Assembly (NCBI GenBank): GCA_000499405.2
Contig: HG738137.1
Location: forward strand, 21,104,603 to 21,168,602
Direction of reading: 5' to 3'
Source: Onchocerca volvulus
Lineage: Eukaryota; Nematoda; Chromadorea; Rhabditida; Onchocercidae
DNA length: 64,000 nt
Shown: piece after piece, positions 13,501-27,800 of the stretch
Position numbering within the stretch: position 1 is the first letter of the stretch
Layout of the letters: the number at the start of each line of letters is the position of its first letter
Translations under genes and position numbers: made by a program
Notes under the pieces: generated by a model
The model's input: the letters and a program-made list of their open reading frames with translations, nothing else
Databases searched by the model: none
What the model was told of the DNA's origin: nothing

Positions 13501-16500
13501 TTACAGTGATAAACTCATACTTGAAGTGCGATAAATCGTTTCGCGAATCAATCTCCGTTCTTCAGGTGTTGCTGGCGAATAAATTAACGGTCGTTGTAAA
13601 TTTTCTACCCAAGTTATTTTGGAACTGTGATCCTTACAAGTGAATATCATTTCTTTACCGATTGTTACCAGTTTCCATGAATTCTTCAGATTTAGACCCG
13701 TTTTTGAGTCTGGGAAATTCGAAATAGATCAAATTCTATCATTTCAAATTTAATTTAAAATGGCTCTATTTATATCTAATAAAGCGCTCGATAAAACAAA
13801 TATAAACAAGGAAACGTAAAAATAGACGAGATAGTATGGTTGATTGAATATTACTTCAAGAATAAATCCTCATTTCTCCGGGAACTAACCTTTTCCATCA
13901 TCACAATTTAGAAATGTTGCTGAATCGAGAGCGATCCGATCACGGAAGATATAAAAATTACGCTTGATGAGATCTTTTTTGCATATTACCAACGACTGAT
14001 CAAATAAAAATAGCAAAACATCTTTATGCCAAACAATATTTCCGCCAACAACACAACGACAGTACATTTCACCGCTGTGTATCATTCGACTATTAGTTTC
14101 CACTAGATCCGGACCCTAAATTCAACTTTAATTTCTTCTGAATCTCAAAGACTATTTTAATTCGCATGAAATTGGACAAAAATCTGCAAATATTGCAAAG
14201 TTAAACAACAATTTTTCTGAAAAGATGCATTCCTTATCACCCATCATAATTCCATCTCATTTTCTATATTTTATCATTTTTAAAGAGAATAATACCCACT
14301 CTCCATCCTTCAACATTCATTTGCCACAGGGCGATCTGCTGTAAACCTTCTAATCGTCGTTTCTTTTCGTTTATCATCGCAGCGACATTTTTCATTGCAG
14401 ACAATGCAGCCTGGAAGTTATGAGAATTTAAATAGAGAAGGAAACGAAAAAAACTTAGGTATGAATTCTTTTTCAAAAATATTTCGATGAGAATTTCAAT
14501 CTATTCGGAATCCCGAAATTTAATATAAAATAAGAATTTGAAAATTAATAATTCTTGCTCATAACTACAAAGCATTCCAAAAAACTTGCATACTTCGACT
14601 GGCTCCCTATCGATGTGTGATCCTGGCGTTGCTTTCAGTAACTCTGATAGTTGCAACGGATAACGACATATCCTCTGTACGGGTGTTAATAAAAATCCCT
14701 CCAAAGGTAACTTTGGCATCCCTCGAAGAAGTCGACACGCCTATACTTTCTATATTTAAGGCAGAAAGTAACAGAAAAGTAGAAAAATCATACAAAAGCA
14801 ATGAAATTAATATCTGATAAAAAACGCATTCCTCAACCAGAACTTACAATCTTTTCATAAAAGATCAGGAACTTTTATGGATTTTAATAAATGTAAAGGA
14901 TTGGAATTAGACATTCAAATCAGAAAGACAACTGATGACATTATCGCAAAATTTCTATCATTCTCACAATGTTTCATAAAAATCGTTTGAAAATTACCTC
15001 AAAAAATTGATAATAGTGGGATTGTTCATTGAGTGATGCCAGTTCGGCACTCGAAACAGGCCGATTATTGCAATACTCCGAATAAATAAAAAATTTTGAA
15101 CGCTGAAAATAATGTATCTTAATACGATGATATTCTGATATTCCAGAAAATCTTATAAGCTTTGGACGATGAAAAAAGATTAGAAAGCCGCAAGGAAGAA
15201 AGAGTCAAGAAGATTCCATTTTATTGTCACAGATAAATGAAACATTTCAAAATCGGTTCAATTCAATTTAGTTTTATTTTACTCGGCCTAATATTGAGTG
15301 AATAAATTATTCGGAAACTGGCTTATTTCTTTCAAGAATGCATTTTTTCTAGCATTAAACCTGCTAATGTTTTTAACAATAAAAGGGGGAAAAATTAAAT
15401 CAAAAAGTTAACATTTCGGAGGAAAATGGCTCCAACAGCTGAGTTCTCGGGAACATCCCGGTTGAATGCCATTTCAAGTTCTCGAAGAAATTTACAATGC
15501 AGAGCATAAATGGATTCAATATTGCCAAAAAGATGTTGTATATGAGTTGCTGAGAATAGATCATTACGACGACGACATTGCTCCGTGAAGCCCTACAAAT
15601 GCATTGTAGAGAATGCATCAATTTTAAAACTACTGTAAAAACAAAAATTTTCGAATTATTTGAAGAATGCGATTAAAAGGCTCGACACAATCAGACAAAT
15701 CACCGGAATTTATATTACAGTACCGACTATTACAAGCACGAATTTATTAGTTTAGTTAGATTAAGTTGAAAGTGATTAGCAAAACGATTAAAGTTCAAAT
15801 AGAATTGTTTTATACAATTAAAAGCCATTTAATTCCTGTATTTTTGAAAAATAATCTAAGCTCAACACTAACGATAGAATAATAAATCCACGGTGGAATT
15901 ATAAATCAATGGATAAAATTAAAAATTTCTTTACCTGGACAATGTTTTGCAGTAAATTGACATAATCACGTTCAGTTTGTATTAATTCCTGAATTATTTT
16001 CGCTCGCAAAAATCTCATCGATTGTGGAAAATAACTGAATGAGAGAGCATCTGAAGTTGACGGATTGCCATTTAATACCTGAAACGTTGTAATTTTAATG
16101 CAGAAATGTTCAGTATAATACTTGCTTTGATCGCCGTTTTTCTCACTAATTTTCAAAGAATTATTTTTTTCATTGTTTTTAAATTCTTGAATCCTCTCAG
16201 TGAAGGATAATCTGATAAGATGAAACAAACTTACCCTAACATACGATGATGGGAACCATCCAACTCTTTCGCGACAGTTACCGTACCAAAGTTCTTCATG
16301 TGGTGAGTAATGAAGTACTGAGATGATATCGCCAATTGCAAATGGTAATTCATCAGGTAGTATCGCTACATGATCCCAAACTGCTTCAGCTGACAGTAAA
16401 CACTGAAAATATTTTAATTAATTTATAACGTAGAAGATACATCATCATCTAGCAATTCAAGTGACCGGTTCCAGGCTCATTTTTGACATTGCCATTCTCC

Positions 16501-19500
16501 GATACTTCAGCACACAAATAAAGAATGCTACAAAAAAAAGCCATCATAATGGATGACTTCGAAGCATTAGAATTTGGATGGATGAAAATCAGAATCACAG
16601 TCCAATGAGCATTTTCACATTGCGCCATTCATTCGCTTCTGCTATACCCGATCTGTTTCGATAAATTGGAAGAACTGCAAATTTTTCATCTCCCAAAAAT
16701 CTTCCTAGAAATGCCAGCACCTGCTCATCACCACTACTAGAAGTGGTCATAGACGATGACGCACTGTGTACAGAACTACGAATGCTATAATTGTTGGCTG
16801 AAGAGGTAGAAGTTTCTGAAGCACGAAGTCCGTTGAACAGAGCATATGCACTCATCCGTGATATGTGAGATGCTGCTGTTGCTGATCCGTTTTCTGGAAG
16901 AAACCTTCCGTTATTTTACTTCACCTTCCTTCCCTAACTGATAAGATTTGGTCTCCCTTTCTTAACTGATAAGATATGACCTTTCTCCCCTAATATAACT
17001 TTACTTAATTTACATTTTAAACTTCTCTAAATGCGACAAATTTCTGAACTTATTTCCATCATCCTTTTCCCATATTCACGATTTGATGGATTTGCAATAA
17101 TTTAAGATTTTATTATTTATCGTTGGTCATCCTCATAATAACTCACAAAAATTCAAATATTCATACCGCTTTCATCGTCGCTGTCGATGTGAATCGGTGT
17201 ATATACCGGATGACTGCGTGATCGTTTTGTCCCATTGCTTTCATTCGTTTGTATCAAACGTGATGGTAGTTCGAGCTATGATAAGAAGTATTCAATTTTG
17301 AATTTAAATTTCCATTTCAAAATTTCAGTTTAGGCAAATTTAAAATTAACATCAATTTCAATTTTGATTTTACAAGACTTTTTACTTTTAGAATAGTCTT
17401 TAAATTCTCCTGAACAAATGAGATTGATAATTTTACTTCTAATGAAAGAACTGATTTTTTTACTATTTTATCATCCTCTTTTTACTGATAATACTTAAGT
17501 AATGATTATAAAGTAATCTGCTTACTGCACACTTATCTCTAGTCAATATCAGTTATTCGTTGTAACTGAATCATTTGAGCAAAATTTGAAATTCAAATTC
17601 CGAATTTAAGGAAACAGAGTAAATAATCATGTAATGTTATCATATGAATAATTTCATAAATAAATCTACAAGATTACTCTCACGTTGTTGATTTATTGCA
17701 TATCAATGAAACTATCAATGAAAAGAAAACAATCTTATAACAGTCAAAAGTATTCAATTCCAAGTTTAAAGAAATATAATTTGAAAAGTCTTTAGTTTAA
17801 TTCTAATTGTTGCAATTCAAATGTTTTCTGAAAAGAGAAATAATCCAGTTTATTTGCATCATGTTATATCCAATTCCATCCTGTTCTGAAGTCAACTAGA
17901 TTACAAATCTACAATTTTACATACATAATTGGATCTGTAAATATTTACAAAAAGTATTTACTTCTTCGATGACAGCCAATCGTACCATATATATCGTTCT
18001 ATCAACTTCTACTAATCCGCTGCTTTATTGCTTCGATGCACAACAACAATGATAACAATGATAACGAAGTATACTTAAAGAAATATACTGATACATACAC
18101 AACTGCAGCATATGTATCAGTTATGAGAAAATAATCATAAGTGAAAACTATAGGTATCCATCCTGGGCGGATATCGTCACAGATGTAAAACACTGAATAC
18201 ATCTTTGATCTCTTGAATAGATAGATCATCATAATGATTTCTGGGAGAGTTAAGAAAAATGTTATAATACGAGAAAAGAGTATTTAGAAATTGAGAAACA
18301 GGAAGAAATGAGTTTGTGTACAACTTCAACTGTGGAATTGATTGTTCCGTGTTGGTCATTTTTTGTCCAGCTAATTTATCAGTTCTACTTAAATATATTT
18401 CAGCTAATTTATCAATCCTATTTAAATATATAAATTCGTTTCGAGAAGAATATTGACAATCAGATTGTTAAAGAGCAGTGAAAAATAAAACTGAATCCTT
18501 CTAAAGATAAAGCAATGAAAATAATCTGAAAATTGTAATGTAGAAGATGTAATTCATTTTTAAATGTTGATGAGAAATGCTGAAACAAGCTATGATCAAA
18601 TATTTTGGACCTGAAATATTTGCTAATAAATATATGTTTTTTATAAAAAAAAGAGGAATGTTAAACAAACAGAAGGAGTGAGAGTGGCATTTCTTCCTTT
18701 TCAATAATTTTTATAGAAAAAAAATGACATAATTCTTTCTCTGATCTGCTACCCTGGCAGCGAGAATAATGGTATTCAAGTTTTTATGCCGACTGAAAAA
18801 TTGTATAAATCAAAAAAATTCGTTTTGCGTGAAAAATATTTCAAAAAAGCAAAATAAATTATAAAAGAATTTATTTAAAAAAGCAGTTAAAGATAATAAA
18901 TATCAATTTTTACTTTTGGAAAACTATAATTTGTAAATAGTTTTTTGAATTGGACAGGCTGCAATTTCAGGCGTAGCAAAGTAGATAAAGGAATAATAAG
19001 TGAGCAAATCGAAAGGAAACAGCAAATTCTTAAATTTGTTCCAATCGAACAGAACAAAAAATTTTCTGGAACAAGTGTGAAGAAAATAAGCTTCAAGACA
19101 AATTACTTCCTAATCTTTCGAATCTCGAAACACTTTTTATGTCTTTTCTCTTTCTTACAAAAGATTAATTGTCATCATTTGATACATGATATTCATTCAC
19201 AGATCGTTGATCAATAGTTCGTTACTTTTTGGACACTTTCGGTAATTCAAGCTCGCTTATAATTTACGTATAATGATGACCGTACAAATAAACTTGGCCA
19301 AAAATAAAAATAATTGAATAAACTTCTCTTTGATTCTATGCTCCATTTGCTCAACAAAAATCTATTTCGGAAGGATATGGGCTCTTATCGCAATAGCTCT
19401 TCAGAAGAACTAAAAATTATCTAATCTCGATGTAAGATCACAGTACGATTCAGGACTTTATTTATATGAATATGAGGAATTCTTATCTTATATGATAGCT

Positions 19501-22500
19501 CGGCTAAAAAGCACCCATTGAGATATTTACCAGCGATTGATCTAAAAAAATTTTGACAAAATATAATGAAAAATAGTTTAAAAAGGCAAATATTTCAAGA
19601 AATTTCGAGGATATGGCAAGCTAAAATATGATAATGAATAATATTGTTAATTATTTGAAGTATCGCTAGCTACAAGCAGTTTAGATTCAAAGAGAGAAAA
19701 AAGTACTGTGTATGACATATTTTTCGATTTATTTACTTCAGATGGACTTAATCTTTTCGAGCTTATTAAACCTATACTTGCGTTGAGTATTTACTATTCA
19801 GTAGTAAGCTATAATAAGTTACTCAATTCACCTTATATCAGTGTCAAATTAAATACAATCAGCCATTTCTGTATTCATTAGTTCAGTTAATGGCATATGA
19901 TTTTGCATGATCCATTTATTACCTTATACAACTTATCAGCAACTGGCAACTTATTTATCAGTAGCAGGTACAATAGCCTTTAAAGTTCTTGGATTAACTG
20001 AATAACAACTAAAAGAAAATTTTAAAGATGAAAAAGGCATTTTATTCATTAATGTTTTTTTCAGTCAGCATAGATTCTAATGATTATTAACCAAGAATAT
20101 TTTTTAGACATTTTATAACGAAAAATGATTTTAATATAAGATGGATGAATGAATAAAACTAGAAAGGAAGTAGAAGACAAGGAGAAGAAGTAATTAAAAA
20201 TGATCCTTTTCAATACCATTTTTGAATTATATTTGCAGTTTGGTTAAAAATAATTTTAAAGTGAAAAATAGGACAGAAATAAACTATTGGAAAGAAAGAA
20301 AACAAGAATTTTTCGAGGAATGTGAAGAATGTAGGCGTAAAATATATTCATCTTTCTAGATTACATTTATCCTAATTTTGATTAGAGATGATTTGATAAG
20401 AGGAAAATAGGCAAGGGTTAACTTTATTTGTGATTAAACAGATGTATCGAAAGATTTCATCTTCTAAAGTTTATTTTTCACCACCATATTTTTAGATTCC
20501 TCAATTTCATATCTACTTTGAACTCTGTGACTGAAAGGAAGAAGATAGAAGAGCAATGATGGAAATGATTAAATGAATATTTCATATAATGATGAAAAGT
20601 TCCCTGTTCTGTAAGAATAATATATTTGCAAACATTGAATTAAAACGCGCAATATATTCTGGCGAATTTTAAGAAAGTTCGAAATGAAAGGAAAAGTTGT
20701 AATAATAGTTTTTATCATAAAAGACTTCAAATGAAAAATAAAGAAGAATAAACACAATGCTGAACTGCAGCTGTAGGTGATATCAACAGAAGAAAGGTTT
20801 GCTATGTGAAAATGAGCAGAAAAAGGCACGACCGCTCCAATTGCACAAATAAAACTCTATGCATTTTTTCAAACAACTAAACAAGTCGCACTAATTCCTC
20901 TAGCAAAGTGTTGACATATGCTACATTTCGTCGATGATTATTATATTGTGATTATTTGCGTCACTTTGTCTTCTATTGCACTTTGACCTCTACAGTTCAT
21001 AACGAAAATTATCCAACATATATTGAGTTCAATACATCTTCATTAACTATGCATTCAAAATATGTCTTTTCAGCAAGCTACCAAGTGCTTTAAGAATATG
21101 TTCTTTATTATCTCAAATGAAAAAAATGTTTGAAATGAAAGATTTGCTATAAATTATTTGTGATATCATCTCATTCTCGATTAAATTTTTCCAAAAAAAG
21201 AAGTTAGACAGAGGAACAAAAAGTTTATTTGCTTCTGCACACTTGTGATAAGTGATTGGAGTACCATTGAAGTATATTATCTGTAATCATCTTACTCATC
21301 CAGATAATTATTTACTTTAGCGAATACGAATCCCATTGAGAGATTCAACATATCTATATTATTTCATATGTAGAAAGTGTTTTATTAAGCTAACATCACC
21401 ATAACCCTCCTTTTAGAAATGAAAAAGAAACTGTAAATTAATGATATAAAAAGGAGATTTCATCTGCAAAAGACAACAAAATCGTTTTGTCCTATCGAAA
21501 TTATCGCCTTATTAGCAAACATATCGACAAATTGAAAATTAAAAAACTAAAAACTAAAACTGTAGAATTAAAAAATATTGCTGATTGGAAAATATCACCC
21601 TTATTCTCCACAATGCTAAATTAATGCTTCCAAATACTTATTTTTCACTCAAGAAAAAAGTTACGAAAGTGTGAATAATAAATCTTCGGAATCTAAATTG
21701 TTCTTTTTTCATAATTCATTTTGTCTGTTCTATTTTCTCTGCTCTTTTCAGTGATCCCTCTCTAAATTTTATGTTTCATTTTCAACTCTTTTTTTCGATC
21801 AGAAACTTGAAAAGGTAAAAGTTACCCATTCAAATTAATGATGAATTTTCGAAAATTTTTGAATAACTTGATAAAAACTAAAATCATTCTGGATTTAGAA
21901 ACTATTTTTTGTGATACTCATTTTTTGGTCACTAATGTAAGCCCTCTACATGCCATTCCCGTTAAAATTAAAACAATCGAAAGAATTAAAGATTTGATCT
22001 TCCCTATTACAATTAAAAAAAGGCATACCTGACTTGTACTTTCTTTTTCAAAATCATACGGCAAGCATTGATAATCATTCTTAATCTGAAACACAATGAT
22101 TTAAATCGAAAGTCGGGTAATTAATGTCTGGAAAAATTAAATTTGATTAAAGAAAGCGTCTTTACCTTAGTTTCAATTCAAATATTCTTGATCTCTTTGT
22201 ATAATCAGTTTTTAATTCATGTTTTGTTTTAATTTTTACCCCAGCAATTAATTTTAAATTTTATGCGAATTTTTGGAAGGTAAATAAACGAATGAGCGGA
22301 TGCAGCTATAAATACAGTGTATCTTCAAAGCTTTAATCTTTTTCAAGAAGTTTTTTTTTGAACCAGCTAATTACGTTAATTTTAATTACGTTAATTAAAC
22401 AACATTGAAATAATAAGTAAAATAATTGAAAAGATGAAGATCTAGGGAGAAATTGGTTCCTTAATAGATAAATCAATAGAGTGAAAAAGTTGTGATATAA

Positions 22501-24785
22501 TGAAGATCAATACTTTCAATTATTTCAATAGCTTTAATAGTAGCAGCAAATAGTTTAAGTAGAAATGACGTTCTTTCTCGTTCCTTGTAATAAGCAACCT
22601 TTTGACTTTTTTGCAAGAATATCTCAAACAAATTCAATCAAAAGAATCTTTCAAGAATTCTTGCAAATATTAAAAAAATTTATTGAAGGAATTAAACTTT
22701 CCAGAAAATCATTTCTGTCAAACACAAAGAAAAAAGAAGATAAAGATTCATAGAAGAGTAAAGAGTGATTAGAGGGCAAAAGATGGAGAAAACAAAATAC
22801 GAGTCTTCCGGAAAAGTGGATCTAAATACAAATTTTAATGTCCAGAAAAGTTTATTTTTTTCCTAATTCAAATTTTATAGTAGTTTACTTGTTTTCTTAA
22901 ACTTATCGAGCTGTTAAATTAATAATAGGTTGAACAGCAGTTGTTAGAGCTCATTATAAATGACTTTTTGTCTTCCCGAAAATTTAACATTTATCAAAGA
23001 TAGGAAATGAGACTGGAAGTCATGAATCGACAGGTTATCTATGGCAAGAGTACGATATCTCAAATTTAAATCATTCGAACAAAAGGAAATAGCAAAACAA
23101 GTTGAACTAAAAAGCAATAGTTTCAACTAATTTCGTCGCAAATTTCATTTAACTACCGAATAATTTATCAAAAAGCACCTAAATTTCTGTTGACTAATTT
23201 TTATCCATTTAATCATATTTCTCCCAATTCACTCTTTCTTTCTGATATTTCTCGATTTTTGAATATCAATCTAATAAGAATATTATCACTCCAAAACTTG
23301 GCAACATATGAAATTTGTTCCGAAAAAACTTATAGACCTATTAAATTTTGTTAAAATTCAAAGATTCTTTGTGAGTGAAAATACTAAAATCTGGATGAAA
23401 TTATAATATAAAAAATGAAAGAACTTTACAAAAAAGACGGAAGTATAGTTTTTGCTGGAACTTGATGTGCATCGGCATGGAAATAAGTAATTCAAATGTA
23501 CCTTACTTTTTAAACTGCCAATCTAATCATAACTATTTATGTATAATACTGAAAACCTGAATTGTATGGCTCATGTAATTAGCAAAGCGGATCATTCGAC
23601 AGATCGTTTGAATTAGGTGAATACTTATTTTAGACTATTTCATTTGATTGAAATCAACTGGCAAAAGTTACACATTACCGACTGACTTTAATGTGAAAAA
23701 TTTTAACATTGGAGTTTTAAAAACTGAACTCTTACTGGAATCTAATGAGAGATATATTTTTAATGAAACTTGCAAATGCTTGTCAGAAGAACTAAATAAC
23801 ATTCTTATGTGTTATTTATTGAATTTAGAATTAAAAGAACAATAGGATGCGTCTACATATTAACTTATGTAGTGGAAAATGCTACGTCAAATATTTGTCA
23901 TTTATTTCTAAGCAATCAGTTCTTGTACACTTAAATATTATGAATGGAACAATTACGATAAGTAGCTTATCTAATCGATTATCAAAAAAATGATATTGAA
24001 AGTTCCGCAATATTGCAAATGATCTTTGCTGATATCGGCATGAAGATTTGAACATTCCAAATATTTCGAAATTCGAGCTTGAGAATTAATTTTGAAAACA
24101 GAACTATCTAGTCGTGGTAAACTCAATCAACGTATTGCTTTGTATCTCTTCCTTTACAAAAAGATGGTATATATATATATGTATATATATATATATCTCA
24201 CAATCGAATTGTCACAGTCTTGTTAGTACAAAAGTTGATGTTAGTATTTTTGATTATCATGCCAGTGATAAAGATGATGAATTAGTTTTATTATTATTAT
24301 TAATGAAAGCTCACATACTTCTATAATACATGCCATGGAGTATACACTTCGTTGCACGACACAATACATCATGTCGTTTTTCTCCTTGCCCAACATGATC
24401 GATTGGAAAAACCATAAAAAGAGATATGAGAACTTTGATTTTCAACGTCGGAGATTTCTATTTTTGCTTTAATAGAATGAAAATACTTTGCAAATTGAAT
24501 TGACACAGTAGAACTGAGGCATTGATCATTGACAAATATATCGAGATTTGAAATCAAAACGGATGATGGTGATGTGAAGCAATGGTTCATTAAACAGGAT
24601 TAAAGTAGTGAAACATCGAATAGTTAATTACTTTCAAAAATCCCAATTTCCAGATTTGTTTAAAATAGATGTGAAAAATTTGAAATCAAGTGCTATTTTG
24701 AGACAACGCATATAGAACAAAATGCGCTTAAAATCGAATTTTTCATGTGTTTTACATATTTTGGTGGAAATCACTGATGAATTCC

Positions 24786-24828
<43 letters not shown>

Positions 24829-27800
24829 ACAATAATTAAATGACTAATCAAGTAAGTAATAATGAAGATAAATGATACAAAAGGATATTAGACAGCAATA
24901 AATTATGAAGTGTCTGAAATAATTATTCATTATGACAATTCCATTTTTGCTAATACAAGGAGTGAGCTAATTTTCGCTTCACCACTAAAAGATGCAGATT
25001 TAAAAGAAATTTGAAAATGAATGTCCTAAATGAAAGTTGTTCAATAAATTAACCAATTTGCTAAAAATTATGGAGAAATGTATGTGTGATATTCCAAAAT
25101 AAAGACTCAATCCGATAATGAGGTGCAAGCTGAGAAGCCAAGTTCAGATTTCAGAATGTCCGAGTAATGTCAACGCCCAACAAACTAAATATCAGTTTTG
25201 CCATATTTTCTTAGGAAGTGATTTGGTTTTTATGAAGATAATATCAGAAAATGTAGAATTTTACGAACGAAACACTGTCTCCGTTCATAGTTCACTCCAA
25301 CTTATCGTCCTCCTCTGTTCTCTTATCATTTCATTAACAATCCCATTAGAATAAGTATGAGAAAATATTACATCCGCGAAATTCTTTTGTAAAGTTTTTT
25401 ATGAGCAGTTTCGAATTAATAACTATTCAATTGAAACAGCTGTAAAAAAATAAAAACAAATTAAAAAACAAAAGAACTAAAAATAGAGATGTAATTTTTT
25501 TGCAAAAACAAATTTACTTGTTTTTTGATTTCAAGCTTCATAACAAATTCGAGAATTTCTAAATTTTTAAACTTATTTGGTCTTCATGAACTTTTCATCT
25601 GTAAAAAATATGGAGGAAGTACGTAATATTTGAAAGGAGCTTTTGGATTAATTAAAAATAGAAAAATGTCCGATGAAGATGATAGTGAAGTGTAAAATAT
25701 ATTGTGAAAAAAATATGCTTCTTAAAGGGATCATGGGTACAGAAAAGAGAAGTTGTTGAATAATGACCCAATTTTTTGGGCAACATCACTATTACACAAG
25801 AATGGACTTCTTCCAAATTATTTCTTATAATTTTCAATGCTAGAATTCAAGCATTATTGCTACTTTTGGCTTTAATATAAAGAAACAATTTATTGTCTAG
25901 AAGTTGATGTTAATTTATTAATTATGAATCGCAAATGCAAAAATATAAAATTTCGTTGATGGTTTGATTAGAATTACAAAGAACTCAGTTTAGTCTCGCA
26001 TAGTAAGATAAATTATTGCAACAAATATCAGTAAATTTAGTTTTAGTAAATTTGCTCTTGTTTTAATGAATATCACTTGTTGATATATTGGTTGATTTTC
26101 TCTTTGGGAAGTTATCCTATTTTCATATTTTCTATTCTTGAATTGAAAAATCTCAACAGGGAGTGATTCGGATTGCTTTAACTGCTTTGGAAAAACCGGC
26201 AAAAGATTCAGATTAAGAACAGACAGATCTAATCAAAAATAAAGATACAAAAATAGTAGTAAATCAATGTAAAAAAGTTATCAAATAAAATGACGATGTT
26301 AAACAGCTGATCTGCGCCGGTTATCTGAAGTAAACAATGCTCAACACGATTATCACTATCAATAATGCGTAATTATCAGTATCATACAACAGAAATACAT
26401 AGCTGCTGTATATTAAAAACAAAAACTGTATGAAAACGAGTTGTACTACCCTAATATTCGTGGTAATTAAAGTCACACTAATTATTTAATGTAAACTAGT
26501 TTTGTTAGATCAGGAAGTGAACAAAATAGATTATTCACTACTATTTTAATGATCAGCTTTAAAATAATATTTCTTTTTTATTCTGTTTACTAATAATACG
26601 GAAACAATCAAGTGATTGTTATCATTTTGGACATCTATTACTGGTACAAAAATGCAAAAAACAATTATAAAAAAGTAGTTTAACTGCAGTAGGAGTTGTG
26701 GTAAATAGGATGTAGATTTTAGAGGCGAAAATGAGGGAAATGAAAGGGAGGTATTTAAAAAAAATGAATGAAAATGGAAAATTAAAATTGATGAATCATT
26801 AAAAATTTAGTTAGATTCAAAACCACTTCTCTGCGATCATAAATAATCTCACTAATCTATATTCTATATAAGTAAAAATGTAAATCACCGTTGCTGTTAT
26901 TTGGCATGTAGCTTTGCAATCCCGACACCGATTGCTTTCAATTTTGATACAACGTTGCATTGAAGTTGGAATATGTTTTTATCTAAACATATCCACTTTT
27001 TTTTTTACCTATCAAACCTGTGACATGTAAAAGTAAATAAAATCATGTATCATATATCTATATCTTCTATATCGTTGCTGTTATTTAGCACATAATTTTG
27101 CAATTCCTCACCGATCGTTCTCAAATTTTGATACAATATTGCATTGAAATTGGGGCGTTTTTTATCTTGATTTATTTATCTTTTTTTTATCCGTAATACC
27201 TGTGATAGATAAAAGTAAGTGAAATCGTGTCATCGTTGCTGTTATTTGGCACATAACTTTGCAATCTCTTCACCGACTGCTTTCAAATTTCGACACAACT
27301 TTGCAATTGAATAAACGACTTTTTTTTTTCTATTTGGATATATCTACTTTTTTCACCTAGAGTATATGAGCGTACACCGACTGATCCGAGATTTTCATGC
27401 AGCGTTGCATTCGGAATTTATTATCATATAAGTTGCATTCGAATAGGCGCAATACCGATTTCAAATTTTTGTATATATAAGACCCGTCCTAAGCTCTTCG
27501 TTTATTTCTTGATTTGTAGAGCAGGTGAGCGGACTGAATTTATTGAACGCGCCTAGGCTGTTGCTTGCCACTTCGCAAACTTTTTATCGATTGCTTTCAA
27601 ATTCCGATTCAACTTTGCCTTGGAATAGGCTCGTGTTTCTGTTTATATATATCTATTTTATTTTTACCTGTCACACAAGTCAGTTTCGAGAATTGTTTGG
27701 ATACAATCTCTCTACTTTAGTTCATCCAAATAATGCCTCGCAGAACATCAAACTTAGATCATCATATTTGCGCAGCGGAAAAAATGCGGAGATTAATTGC

